A stretch of 64,000 nucleotides of DNA from Hemileia vastatrix (Eukaryota; Basidiomycota; Pucciniomycetes; Pucciniales; Zaghouaniaceae), in the NCBI GenBank assembly GCA_030280995.1, contig JASXTE010000017.1, positions 26,375,998-26,439,997 of the forward strand, written 5' to 3'. Position 1 is the first letter of the stretch. Every line of letters begins with the position of its first letter. This document shows positions 1 through 10,704 of this stretch, one piece after another. Made by a program: the position numbers and the translations under genes. The notes under the pieces are model-generated. The model did no database searches, was not told the DNA's origin, and saw only the letters and a program-made list of their open reading frames with translations.

Positions 1-1980
1 CCATATGAGTTGCCTCAAACAAAGAAATCAGGTTTATTTGAGAATCTGAATCCACCAATGCCCTTGCCTCCCTGCCATTCATAGTGACATTGACATATCC
101 CAGAGGAGCAGAAAAATGAGTTTCCAACCCCTCACCAAACTTTTCAGCAGAATCACAAATGTATTCTACCTCACCAGAAGAAACTCTTCTCCTGGTCAAC
201 AACTTTTTCTGCCTATCAGCCAACCCTGGACTGATAGCATACAATTCCCCATAAGATAGGAAAACCTGACCCTGATTCATCCTTTCCAGGACAGAGTCCA
301 TAACATTAACTTGACCAGACACTACTGGCCTCTCAAAGTGAGCTCTTTGCTTCACCACCTTGGTCCTAGAAGCTTCTTGAGGACCAGTACTACCAACAGA
401 TTTACCATTAACAGGAACCAAACCAGATCCCTCACCAGAACCTCTGACTCCAGCAGGCTTTGGAAATGAATCCAAAGGAACATCCTCCTCATAGTCAGAA
501 TCCACCTCCATTGGCATTGGCTCACCATTCATGTCCAGTGCGCCAAAACTAGGGGGGCCCATGTCAGCCATACCCTCTGCATCTTGTACAGCTCCTCTTG
601 CTGTACCTCTTCCTAGCTGCACTCAGCTTAGGATCCACCTTTGAAGCTTTTGGCTTTGTTTGGGCCTGAGAACTGCTCTTAGGCCTTCCCACTTTTCCTG
701 CTTCCACATCATAAACACCAGCCAAGCATTCACCACTTGACTGTCCACCACAAGAATACAACTCCAAACCACCAAAGGAAGTAGAAAAAGAGACCTTATT
801 GACCTCCTTCCCCTTTCCCTTAGTATCCTCATTCTCTTTACCAGAAGACCTCCCTTGATCAGGAATCTCCTCAAACCTTGTCCTTCTTTGATTGAGACCC
901 CCCCCTTCTCCTGACCAAATCAACAGGAGCCTGCCCCTCACTGGGCTTAACAAAAGAACCATCAGGGAACTTGAAAACCCTGCCATCAAATTCCACCTTT
1001 CCTTCAGACACATCTCTGTTCAATGCCCAACAATCATTGGACCTGTGCCCCCTCCTTCTGCAATAAGAGCAGACCCAAGGATCACTCCTACCAGCCCTCC
1101 TATCAAAATCTCTAGGCTGAGAAGGTGCCTTACTGACCTTCTTAGCCTCCTAAACAAAAATATGCAGCTGCTTTGTAAGATCAGCCAACTGCTCCACCAT
1201 TGGGTCCCTCTCCTGTTTGGGAACCTGCACCAAATTTTTCTCCTCCTTCTTCTCCTTAACTTCCTCTTCAGCTAAAGCCTCACTGACTTTGCTGACATAC
1301 TTGGCAAACCCCTCCTGATAGGTGTCCACAGCCAATAACTTCAAATGGGCCTCAACAGCCTCCTTCACCTTATCCAAGGCAGGCAACTTCTGGTCCCCAT
1401 TAGAAAGAGTCTTCATCAATTCCTTTCTTGACAACTCCTTCAACACATCCATCCTGACATCTCTAGCCAGGGCAGACCAAAAAACATCCTTGGCAACATT
1501 TTCATGTGCCAGCTCCTCCACTTCCACCAAATATTCCACCACAGGATCAAACTGTAGCAGAAACTTCCTGTAACTATGTAAGTTACCAACACCACCATAA
1601 GATTGCCATTCACTGACCACCTTGTTCAGATCCAACATAGTGAACCTGACACCCCATCTATCTATCATCTCCCTACACACCAATTTCCAATCCCTCTTCT
1701 TGTAGCCAGACATGGCCACAATCTCCTTCTCCACTGACCTATCACCAATGAAGAAGATAATCTGCTTCACCATGTCCAGGTAGGAAGCACCATCCACTCC
1801 AGCAGCAGTTTCATACTTCTCTAGAAACAACTTGACATCCTCCCCATTAAACTTGGTACTATCCCAAGTTTTAATCCTCACACACTCCCTAACCATCACA
1901 GAAGGAGGACCATCCCCCCCACTGACAGTCACCACAGGAATAGCAGAACCAGAAGCCATTCTTCCAGTCCAAAACACCAA
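1..1980 (-). pseudogene. gag-protease of family A, broken
   Basis: The likely start is the second Met, in MASGSAIP at about 1959, which matches the family-B start; the first Met at 1980 is the alternative. The capsid-like part (about 270 residues) shares blocks such as WGVRFTM and DVRMDVLK with family B. An in-frame TAG follows KQLHIFV at 1148-1150. After it a CCHC knuckle (C-x2-C-x4-H-x4-C, around 1035-1072) remains readable. Frame is lost near a run of C at about 898-905 and again near 585-610. In the protease the catalytic triplet, DSG in family B, reads DSD at about 44-52. So this copy has one stop, two frameshifts and a lost active-site Gly. Gag would normally form the particle and bind RNA, and the protease would cut the polyprotein. 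Confidence 0.85.
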
Positions 1981-2029
1981 AAAGAGCCAACCATAGAAAA
2001 CAGAGATTCCAAAGAACTAGCAAGTTCCA

Positions 2030-2046
2030 CCCCACGTTGGGCGCCA
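2030..2046 (-). other. Primer binding site, lysine-tRNA type
   Basis: On the minus strand this reads TGGCGCCCAACGTGGGG, four bases after the LTR end. It is the complement of a tRNA 3' end carrying CCA. From memory it equals the site used by retroviruses primed by tRNA-Lys(CUU). The fungal tRNA sequence is not in this window, so the tRNA identity is by analogy. Confidence 0.8.
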
Positions 2047-2050
2047 GAAA

Positions 2051-3124
2051 TGTAGACAATCCTATAGTACTAGCTATCGGCCTTGACCAAAGAAGTTGGA
2101 GAAAAACCAGAGAGAAAATCCCCTGTCCCTTTAGAAAAATAGAGTGAGATTTACTTGCTAAAGTAAGTTGGTTCCTGTTTTGCTAAAGCTCGTGTTTAAC
2201 ACACTTGACTGCTTGATGAGACATGAAAGTAGTCCCCAGATAGACTACCAGACCAAAGAACTGAAATGTAGAACAAAGTTCACACCAGAGACAGCAAAGA
2301 TACTTGATGTAGGCTGCAAATCCACACCAGAGACAGCAATAATACTTGCTATAGCTTGCAAGTCTATAACAGAGAAAACAGTTGCCAAAGTTAAGTTAAA
2401 TGAAGAACTCACTTGCAACAAACACAGCCAATTGTGGCAAGAAAACAGTGAAAACTGAGTGAGGAACAATGATATCACCTTCGGATGGTGGTATGATGAT
2501 TAAGGTTGCCCCATACTGTCTTATTCACTATGTACACACAGACCACTAACTAAGAGCCCATGCGCACCCACCAATCTGGCGCCTGTACCCGCCAAATTGC
2601 ATAAAAAACCCTCCTGAAGTGCTCCCCAACCTCCTAAAACAGAGGAGGGCGGGCCGCCCAATGTTGGAGATGCCGCCTGAAGCCAGAAAACCAATAAAAA
2701 CAACTAATCTACTTAGAAAAATTAGCTACAACTACTAAAACCTTTAAAACACAGAATTTCACTATAACAACATTGGGACATGAAATATAGAGAAAAATTA
2801 GCTCTATCCAATGGTACTAAGCACTTAACCCTAATACCTAAGGTTAGCCCGTAAAACACGAAAAACAAAATTAAACAGCAATCTTTTATATATTAAAAAT
2901 GAGGAAATGACCCCTTAAAACTCAGAATATGAAAAATGTCTACAAGACATAAAATATAGAGAAAAACCAGGGCTATCCAATGATAGTACCCACATACACG
3001 CAGACCCAATATCCACGGAATAAAACTAGAAAAATACCCAATTCCTTAACAGATGTCAATTAAGACATGCACAAACAGCGCCAAATCATACAACAAAGGC
3101 CCCTGCCAATGTTGGAAGACCACA
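2051..3124 (-). repeat. Family-A 5' LTR
   Basis: On the minus strand the LTR runs from TGTGGTCTTCC to GATTGTCTACA, with TGT/ACA ends and the primer site just beyond. Three further copies lie at 6929-8015, 12524-13610 and 50628-51690. It contains two internal repeat systems: a 42-base repeat at 2281-2370, and a pair of roughly 80-base segments (about 2745-2830 and 2915-3000) that both carry an ATATAGAG block followed by CTATCCAATG. No convincing TATA box was picked out. Confidence 0.85.
2281..2370. repeat. 42-base tandem repeat inside the family-A LTR
   Basis: Two full units start at 2281 and 2323, each opening CACACCAGAGACAGCAA, and a decayed third begins at 2365. The other LTR copies keep only a degenerate version, so the array length varies between copies. 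Confidence 0.7.
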
Positions 3125-3547
3125 ACGGTAAATACACTTTTGTGGCACCTTCTCTTAGGAACAACCTTATTATTTGGAAATAGATTTCTGGAATATTCCT
3201 TTCTTCTCTCAGAATACTGTATTTAGTATTTTAACCTCATGCTTTGTCCCTCCTTTGCCTAAATAATTCCTTCCTTTATGGTTGTTTTTGCATCACTTAC
3301 TTACTTATTATTTTATTAAACCAACTTATTACAATCAATGTATTGATTACTATATATTGTTTTTAGTATTTATTTACAATAATTCTAAATCATTAATTAT
3401 AATATTTATTAAATTTTTTACCTCTTTAACTTGAGTAAAGCAAATTAAAGATAAACATACATATTTAACTTTGAAATCCCAAAATCCACCTATCAGAACC
3501 GTTGGACCTCCGTTATAAACCTTCTAGTCACAAAAGACCCCTTGACA
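3125..3547 (+). repeat. Truncated family-D LTR, 3' half
   Basis: The stretch matches the second half of the LTR at 57571: a CTTACTTACTTATTA block near 3292, a long AT-rich middle, then CTTCTAG, AAAAGACCCC and the terminal TTGACA at 3547. The first half is missing where the family-A element begins. The match is diverged. No gene is present here. Confidence 0.6.
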
Positions 3548-4704
3548 AAGGAGGTCTCTTCAAAGGAGGATTCAAACCTACAGGCATAGGCTCATAGACA
3601 AGCCTAATCATCTGTGCTATCTTCTTATACTTTGAAGCTCTGCCTTCATCTTGTGGGATCTTCAGGACGTCTTTACCACCAGACCTGGAAAAAAAACCAA
3701 GGTTTTCCCTATTGCTCACATGTGTGGCCAAAGTAATGTTTTTGAAAGGTGTAGAAGAGACCCTACCGGTGCACAATTTGGAGGACTTATTTTTAGACCC
3801 CAATCTCACCACTCCAAAACTTTTCTGAAATTCCAAATCTTCATTCTCACTTTCATCTTCCCAATCTTCAAATCTTGATTCATCTTCTGAATCACATCTT
3901 CTAAAATTGTACAGTTTATCCTATTCCGGAGGCCTAGAAATTTATCCTGCTTATATTTATTCTTCAAAAATTTGTACAGTTTAACCTCATGCTGGAGGCC
4001 TAAAAATTGATCTTTCTTATCTTCACAAAAATAATTCTTTTCTTCTTTCTTGATTATATTCAGTTTTTTTTCATGATTTTCTTCAGTTATCTTGTAATTT
4101 TTATTTTCTATTCTTGAGTTTTCTTCTATCCTAAAAAATAACCAGGGGTTTTGCCAATGATCACAGACGTGGCCAAGGTAATGTTTTTGAAAGGCGTAGA
4201 ATAAATCCTAGCAGTGCACAATTGGGAGGACTTACTATTAGACCCCAATCTCACCACTCCACAGCTTTTCTGCATATCTTTCAACAAAGATATATAACCA
4301 ATCTTCTTCTTTGAACTTAAATTAAAAATAATTAAAAATTTTGAGAGAGAACAGATACTTGATAAAAAAATTGAAGAATACTTTCAGAAAAGAGACATTA
4401 AAAAGAGAAAGTTGAAAATCCACTTGGTATATCTCCAATGGAGCTTGCCTACTACAACCTGGGATTTCCTCATCTTGGGGAGAGGTTGTAGCACTTGGGC
4501 GATCAGCCCTCATAACTCTAAAAAATACAGACTCTCACTAGAACTTGGGCCACACTCCAAAACCCAGAGGTGGAACCCACTTCCCTTCTTCTCCTACAAC
4601 AATCCATGCACTGAAACATTGAAGAAAAGCCAGGCCTGGTCTCCCAACCATCATCTCCAGGAGATGAAAGCCACAAATCTCAATACCTCCTTTCAAACTC
4701 AGCA
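3548..4704 (-). pseudogene. Relic of a family-B-like element across the gag/pol junction
   Basis: Read on the minus strand this follows the order seen in family B around 28170-26940. First comes a trace of the gag/protease C-terminus (about 4704-4540), then a linker with the block SPQDE-IP-C near 4440-4500, then a diverged low-complexity linker, then the start of pol (LNPPLKRPPLSRG near 3548-3590). Two copies of the family-B hairpin motif lie near 3925 and 3975; the second has fully paired arms. Several stops and frame changes break it. It ends abruptly at the Harbinger fragment on one side and at the family-D LTR on the other. Confidence 0.7.
4519..4525 (-). promoter_or_regulatory. Relic -1 frameshift heptamer (U UUU UUA)
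   Basis: The minus strand reads T TTT TTA in the phase of the gag relic, followed three codons on by TGA. A one-base backward slip joins the ADRPSATTSPQDE reading, the counterpart of the family-B linker. It lies at the same place as the TTTTTTG site at 27996-28002. Confidence 0.5.
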
Positions 4705-5098
4705 TATGCAAGTGGAAAGAACATTATACCTGCTTTCCGTGGTGCAACCTTTGAAAATGGCCCCAAAACCACCTTTCATTATAACCTTTCCCAATCAAGA
4801 GTATGGATTGAAAATGCTATTAGGATTTTAAAGGGAAGATTTTCTATTCTCCAGGAACTCAAAGTCGAATTTCAAAAAAATGGAAATAAAAACTGCAAAT
4901 CATTGCATAATGACTTGCATTATACTCCACAATATCCTAGCTAATTTAAAGGATGAGTTGAATGATCTTTATGAAGAACAGGATCCTGAACCAGTGCCGG
5001 CTCTCCCCTCCCTTGAATCACAAAACATTCATTCAACCAGCATATGCTCTGTCATTATGCCAATCACCCTCCACCATTTTGACACAAAACCCTTTTAA
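4705..5098 (+). pseudogene. PIF/Harbinger DDE transposase, C-terminal fragment
   Basis: The first reading segment gives GKNIIPAFRGATF, then a block with NLSQSRVWIENAI and LKGRFSIL, typical of the DDE_Tnp_4 (Harbinger) catalytic C-terminus, where the E of WIENAI is probably the third catalytic acidic residue. A frame change near 4890 leads to CIMTCIILHNILAN, the usual closing helix of the family, and a stop at 5096-5098. The two aspartates and the whole N-terminus are missing; in their place lies the unrelated Ty3 relic. The enzyme would cut and paste elements with short terminal repeats; this piece cannot. Confidence 0.75.
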
Positions 5099-6421
5099 TT
5101 TTTTGTTTTCATACTCTCCAAATGACCACTTTGTATACTTTATTCACTTGGCTTGGTATTTTTGTTTGTTGCATATTCATCTTTTTTTTTGGAATTTACA
5201 GTGAATATCTCTTTTTTGGATGGCTCATTGGTTTTCTTTCACCAGCTCAACATGACATCACATATTTTCTGAAATTGCATAATTTTTCACTGTTTCTTTT
5301 TTTTCATTCATCCCTCATATCCTTTTCCTCTTCTTCTCCAACATCCCTCAAACAATTTATTTCCCTTTTTTTTCTCATCTCATCTCTCCAGGTAAGTCAT
5401 TTTATTCTTTTTTTGATTTTTTGATTACTAATTATATTTTTTGTTTTGTTCTTCCTTCTGTTTTTTTTTTTTTTGCATCTAAATTTTTTTTGTAAGTGGT
5501 TATTTTTGATTTCAATGCTAAAATTAATATTTTTTCTCTCCCTCTTTCCTTTATTTTTTAGCTCCATAACCCTACTCCTCATCCCTCCTTGGCATGCTCA
5601 TTATCCCCCCTTTCCCCTGTTTCACTTTTTTTTGGCACCATGTCATTAAAACACATACATTGAACATTATTTATGCATTTCACTTACTCCATATTCAATT
5701 TCCCCACAATTCCAACATCAATCTTTCTCACTCTATTTTTCCTACTTTTCAGTCAAGGTAAGTTTCATCTCCTTTTTTTTATGCATATATGATATCTCAT
5801 TCCTTTTATGAAAACTTCATACTTAAATATATGTATGACTCTTATCTGGATAACAGTGAACTTATAAAACTCCTTTTGATCTCATCTTCATTACCACTTT
5901 TCAAGTTTTTTTAAAAAGTTTGGAAATTGGACTCAGAATTAGGGTTAAGTTTATTTAAATCTAATATTCTGTTTACTGAAGATTCTCCTGAAGGCTATCT
6001 TTCGCTTCCCACAAACAGATCTGAATTTGGCTCAGTTGTTGCTGAGATATTGACCATTAAAGTTGAGCCTTTTTTTCCCAATTTAAATTTTTATTTCATT
6101 TTTTTATGTAACAAATTAGGGTTAAGTTTATTTAAATCACATGTCCTTTAACTGAAGATTCCACTAAAGCATATATCTTTTTTCCCACAAACAGGTTTGA
6201 ATTAGGTTCAGTGGTTTCTGAGATTTTGACCTTTGAAGTTGAGCCTTTTTTTCCAAAATTCACTTATCATATTTCACATTTTTTATATTGCATAATTAGA
6301 GAATAAGGATTCTGAAACTCTTATCTGATTATTATATAAGCTTTTATCTCCCTCTTTTTGGAATTTTCATCATCACTGTTTATGTTTTTGCGCAATTATG
6401 AATTTTTTTTTCTAATGTCAG
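5099..6421. other. T-rich non-coding spacer with a 177-base tandem duplication
   Basis: No gene is supported; apparent short reading frames come from T-rich runs. A segment beginning ATTAGGGTTAAGTTTATTTA at 5938 is repeated imperfectly from 6115 (offset 177) and ends about 6262; both units contain a CTTCCCACAAACAG or TTTCCCACAAACAG block and GTTGAGCC. The same duplication recurs at about 11533-11857. Confidence 0.7.
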
Positions 6422-6755
6422 GGTAACCTTTGGTGGTTTTTATAACAAAATTTGCATGGATAAAAACAATCTCAACTCACTCACATTTGGAATATTCCAA
6501 TACATTAATCAAAAAACTGGTCTTCCTATCCCCTCACCCTCCGCATCTACAAAAGGCCATGGTCTATACTTTTAAGACCATCAATTCATTATTGACTTTG
6601 GAACTGAAAATGGAATTATTGCAAGAAATTGGTATTCAAATCTTCACAATCACCAGATGGATATAGCACCACCTGGCTTAGAATCCTGTGAAGAATTCAC
6701 ACATTTTGGATGTTCATCTCAAATCAATAGGGAGCTGGTCAATAGTATTGATAAG
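6422..6755 (+). pseudogene. Exon-like segment of unknown protein, copy 1
   Basis: A T-rich tract ending in TCAG at 6418-6421 is followed by an open phase up to GATAAG, then GTAAGAG at 6756, so both borders look like splice sites. The reading includes NLNSLTFGIFQYINQ, then one TAA near 6571, then DFGTENGIIARNWYSN and LVNSIDK. I do not recognise the protein. The identical segment is at 12017-12350. It could be a host or transposon exon carried in the Harbinger block; one stop means it is probably dead. Confidence 0.35.
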
Positions 6756-6928
6756 GTAAGAGAAAAAGGTGAGGTAAAACAAAAAAAACATTAGGTAGAA
6801 AGAAAAAGTATGGGGTGTAACATAGGTTGTCAACTTTTATTTTTATTTCACAAATTAAAATTTTACAAGTCATATATGATAATCTACTTACCTAAATTAA
6901 TGAGCCATTGGCCATGTGTTGTATAATG

Positions 6929-8015
6929 TGGTAGACAATCCTATAGTACTAGCTATAGGCCTTGACCAAGGGAGTTGGAGTAAAACTGGAGAGAAAAACC
7001 CCTGTCCCTTTGAGAAAATACCAGGTGAGATTTATTTGCTACAGAAAATTAGAGACTGTTACTATACCCCTTCCAACACACTTCTTGACTGCTTTACAAT
7101 TCAAGTCAGTATCCAATAGCAGATCACTTAGAACCAAAGAACCAGAAACCAGAAATGTAGAAAGATCCACACCAGAAAAAACAAAACACTCTGCACTTGT
7201 TGCACAGAAAACAGCAATAATACTTGATGCAGGCTGCAAACCTAAAACAGAGAAACCAGTTGTCAAAGTTGCGTTAAATGAAGAACTAACCTTGCAACAA
7301 ACACAGCCAATTGTGGCCAAAGAACAGTGAAAACAGAGTGAGAAAGAATTATATCACCTCTGGATGGATGTATGATAATTAAAGTTTCCCCAAACTGTCT
7401 TATTCAGTATGTACACACAAACCACTACCTAAAAAAATCCATGCACAGCAATGAATTGGGCGCTTTTGGCAGACAAATTGAATAAAAACCCTCTAGAAGC
7501 GCTCCCCAGCCTCCTATAACCAAGGCGGATGGCCCGCCTAGAAGCGGCCAGACCTCCCTGAAGCCTGAAAAACACCAAAAACCACAAATAAAGCCCAACA
7601 TACTTTGAAAAATCCACCACGACTACTAAAACCCTTAAAACACAAAATTAAGCTATGAAAACATTGTGACATGAAATATATAGCCAAATTAGCTCTACTT
7701 AATGGTACTAAGCACTTAACCTTAAGACTTAAGGTTAGTCCATAAAACACAAAAAACAAAATTAATCAGCTATCTTTTAGAAATTAAAAATGAGAAAATG
7801 ACCCTTTAAAACTTAGAATATGAAAAATGTCATCAATACATGAAATATAGAGATAAACTGGGCCTATCCAATGTTATTTCTCACATACCCATAGTACCAA
7901 TATTCACTGAATATAACCAGAAAAACACCCAATTATTTGACCAATGTCAATTAAGACATACCAAAACAGCACCAAACAGCCCAACAAAGGCCTCTGCCAA
8001 AGTTGGAAGAACACA
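6929..8015 (-). repeat. Solo family-A LTR in repeat copy 1
   Basis: This matches the 5' LTR at 2051-3124 over its length, starting TGGTAGACAATCC here and ending GGAAGAACACA. There is no internal retrotransposon sequence on either side. I could not find a clean five-base target duplication. It is present at the same site in repeat copy 2, so it predates the duplication. Confidence 0.85.
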
Positions 8016-8196
8016 ACGGTAATCATGAAGAAATATGTTTTTCTCATTGGGTTCATGTATACATTTGTGTTTAAATTCATTAAATATGGTCAAAGACAAT
8101 TTCCACTCACATTTTTACTTGAATTGTCATTAATTAAGGTTTGTTAATTATCTTATAAGACTTATTTTCATTTTAATTTATGCAATGAACATAAAT

Positions 8197-8482
8197 TTTG
8201 GCAATCTATGCCCCTACTTCAATAAAACACAGGGGAGGGTATTGCCATTTTTTTTTGTGATAATTTTTTTTTCTGACTTAGAAAAAAAATGGTGATCCCC
8301 ACCCCCTGTAATGGTAAAACACAGGGGAGATTATTGCCATTTTTTTTTGTCATAAATTTTTTTCAGACTTAAAAAAAATGGCAATCCCCACCCCCAGTTA
8401 TGGTAAATAGCAGGGGAGGGTATTGTCAAAAAAAATTAGGGACACTCTAAAGTTCAGGAGAGGGGATTGCCAGCAGTTCACC
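8197..8482. repeat. Fold-back array with poly-T/poly-A arms, copy 1
   Basis: Segments GGGGAGGGTATTGCC followed by T8-T10 alternate with A7-A8 followed by TGGTGATCCCCACCCC or TGGCAATCCCCACCCC, so adjacent arms are inverted complements. There are about two and a half such palindromes in a row. It looks like a tandem MITE or fold-back element. Copy 2 is at 13792-14076. Confidence 0.65.
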
Positions 8483-8594
8483 CCTAGATTTCCTGTAGTG
8501 AATCTTTCAAATCTCAGTGAGGAGTGTGTGCCACGGATTGATTATTAGCTTTAATGCATTCTATTAAGAAAACTTTGTAAACAAAATAAAAAAA

Positions 8595-9952
8595 CTAGTT
8601 ATCAAACATTTTCATTAAGTGTTCAATTTCCTCAATAGTTTTATTAGCTTTAACGCAATCTCTCAAGAAATCTTTCTTTTTTGAACCTTCTTCAAGTTGA
8701 TACTTGAGTTTCATTTGATCCAATAGGAAATTATACTCAAGAGCCATCTCCTCTTTATTTATCTTGATTTTCTTCTCCTCCAAGTCATGTGCCCTCTCAT
8801 CCCTCTTTAAAGAAAGCTCAAATTTCTTCTCCTCTAAATCTTGTATCCTCACATCCCTCTGTAAAAAAAGCTCAAATTTCTTCTCCTCCAAGTCTTGTTC
8901 CTTATCATCCCTTTGTAAAGAGAGCTCATATTGTTTCTTTTAAAGGTTGAGGGTTTCTCTTGCAACCTCAACTTTACCTAGATTTAAAAGGAATATTAAC
9001 AAAAGAAAAGAAAGGCTCACTTAATTTTTAAGAGGTATGCTATCACTTACCAGATTCACATTTCTCCAGAAAATCATCAATGGAAGAAAAAGGTGTTTGG
9101 GAAAAACTATCTCTGTTTTGCTTTCTATTACTGTTGAAGTTCAAAGTAGTTGATGGTCTTTGCTTTTTTTTGGAGGCAACATTTTCCTCTTCATTATTGA
9201 TTCTAGCTTCAGACTCACTTGCTTGAGGACCCTGGGTTTGTTTGTTACCGTTTTTAGAAATAAATAAAATAAAACAACTAGAGAAGAAATAAAAACTTAC
9301 TGGAGTGGGATCACGTTGGTTAATATCACCAAAGGATCTATTGGAGAGCTATCTAGATTTGTTGAATTTAGAACAGGGGAGGCTTGAGTGGAGGAAGGGG
9401 ATGGGAAAAGATTTCTTTTGACTTCATGTTCAGAGATAGCATCTTCACCATCCAACATGTTGGAAGGATTAACATCAGCTCGCTCTCCAAAAATAGCATT
9501 TATCTCTTTAAAGTATGGACATAGAGAATCAAGTTTATCATAGATGGATTTTATGCCCTTACTGATATTGATGTTGGTAATACTAATACCAGTAAAAAAT
9601 GAAAGAGTCCTTGCCTTCTTGTATTTGGCTTGGTAATGCTTGAAATGTTCAGACATCTGTTTAGGCAAAAGATCAATCCTTCCCTTTGTCTTATTTCATA
9701 ATTCACTGGCCATTAGAAGATAGCCATTGAATTTTGATGCAGGGGCCATCCTACTTTTATTAAACTCTCAGTACCAAAACAAGAATCATAATTAGCTTCA
9801 GTTTCTAGCCAGTTGATAAGTATGAGATGAACATCTTTTTTTAGTTGAACAGTCTTTGATTTCTCAGCTGAGCAGGGGAAAGAGGGAGTAATGGGATTTG
9901 AAGAAAAACTGGGTGAAGGCTGCCTTTGAGAAGATCTATGATGATGGAGCAT
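8595..9952 (-). pseudogene. Harbinger-associated SANT-like/coiled-coil protein, broken, copy 1
   Basis: Minus-strand pieces follow one another. A Ser/Pro-rich N-terminus starts at Met 9952 and runs to KKDVHLILINWLETEANYD. A helical block has HFKHYQAKYKKARTLSFFTG and FKEINAIFGERADVNPSN, resembling the SANT/NAM-associated proteins that accompany Harbinger transposases in rusts and other basidiomycetes. A basic segment (SKKKQRQSTT) ends in a GTAAGT donor near 9050. Last comes a charged coiled coil of repeated DLEEKKFEL units, to a stop at 8595. The frame is lost near 9740-9760, a TGA lies near 9695, and a TAA (AACCTTTAAAAG) opens the coiled-coil exon near 8940. The intact protein would bind element ends and help the transposase enter the nucleus. 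Confidence 0.6.
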
Positions 9953-10260
9953 GTTGAAATATTTGAAGATGAGAAGGAGAGGAAAAAAACAGATGAGATG
10001 GGGAGGAGTTTTGAATGGAAATGATTAGCCAGGACAGGAGTGTGCAGCAAGGTAGGGAGGCTGGCACATCTAGAAAGTTGTCCAAGATGTGGTTATGAAA
10101 AATTGAGGATAAAAATGTCAGATAGAGGTGAACATTGACATGAAAAAGGTCTAATAACCCAATTATTAGCAAAAATAATTGTGGAAGATAATTGGGGTAT
10201 AATGATTTTTATCTGCAATTAATTTAATTGTGGATTGGTCAACATTGATACCCCGTATTA

Positions 10261-10704
10261 GGGGGTGTCAGTTCTGGCAAATCCGCACTTAACTTAAGTG
10301 CGGATTTCAAACCAAATCAGCACTTACAAATCAGCACTTAAATTTTGCAAAAAAGTCACTTATTTCAAAAAAGGGTGTCAGTTATGACCTCAAATCAGCA
10401 CTTTTTTCCCTTTTTTTTCACGACCACATTTTGGCCACAAAAAATCCCTTCCTTTCTTACCCCATCCCTGTCACATGTGACACACTGACCTTCCTCGCTA
10501 CCTACCCATCAATCCTCGGCACACACCCCTTCCTGACATTTTCAATATTTTGGCCAGGTATGTTTACATTCTTTTTTACTTATTTCTTCTACTTCTTAAT
10601 CTTTTTTCTATGGGTGTCAGTTCTGACCTCAAATCAGCACTTTTTTCGTGATTTTTTTTTCAAAACCACATGTTGGCCACATCATCCCTTTCTTTCCCAT
10701 ACCA
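10261..10704. repeat. Repeat-rich junction between the two large copies
   Basis: It begins GGGGGTGTCAG directly after TATTA. A segment opening GGGTGTCAGTT and containing CTCAAATCAGCACTTTTTT occurs near 10374 and again near 10615, each followed by a CCACAT or CCACATTTTGGCCAC block, so it is an imperfect tandem repeat of about 240 bases. No gene is supported. It may be the end of another Harbinger-like element. Confidence 0.55.
10279..10307. repeat. Perfect palindrome, 14-base arms
   Basis: The left arm AAATCCGCACTTAA (10279-10292) and right arm TTAAGTGCGGATTT (10294-10307) are exact inverted complements around one C. It lies just inside the GGGGGTGTC end and could be a subterminal transposon repeat. 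Confidence 0.8.

Larger units (their letters stand above)
1..3124 (-). mobile_element. Family-A Ty3-type LTR retrotransposon, 5' portion, cut by the window edge
   Basis: Read on the minus strand the order is 5' LTR, primer binding site, gag with zinc knuckle, then the start of the protease, after which the element leaves the window. The proteins align by eye along their whole length with those of the complete family-B element at 19078-31888, so this is a related but distinct family. The LTR is different in sequence from that of family B. The gag is broken, so this copy is not autonomous. Its right end abuts a truncated family-D LTR, which suggests insertion into that LTR. The far end is not visible, so no target duplication can be tested. 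Confidence 0.85.
5106..10255. repeat. Large direct repeat, copy 1 (chimeric Harbinger-derived block)
   Basis: From ACTCTCCAAATG near 5117 to GATACCCCG at 10255 this block is repeated at about 10705-16522, offset 5595 bases for most of its length. Both copies hold the same features in the same order: T-rich spacer, 177-base tandem duplication, an unassigned exon-like segment, a solo family-A LTR, a fold-back array and the minus-strand SANT-like pseudogene. The right end GATACCCC is followed by TATTA. Sharing the same LTR at the same site shows the LTR was inserted before the block was copied. Confidence 0.9.

Noticed and set aside
1322..1573. Plus-strand open readings opposite gag
   Set aside because: These are mirror readings of the minus-strand gag coding sequence with no motif of their own.
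9841..10172. Additional minus-strand readings MLHTPVLAN and MLIIGLLDL
   Set aside because: They overlap the N-terminus of the SANT-like pseudogene in other frames and show no conserved feature; the MLHHHRSSQ frame leads into the recognisable blocks.
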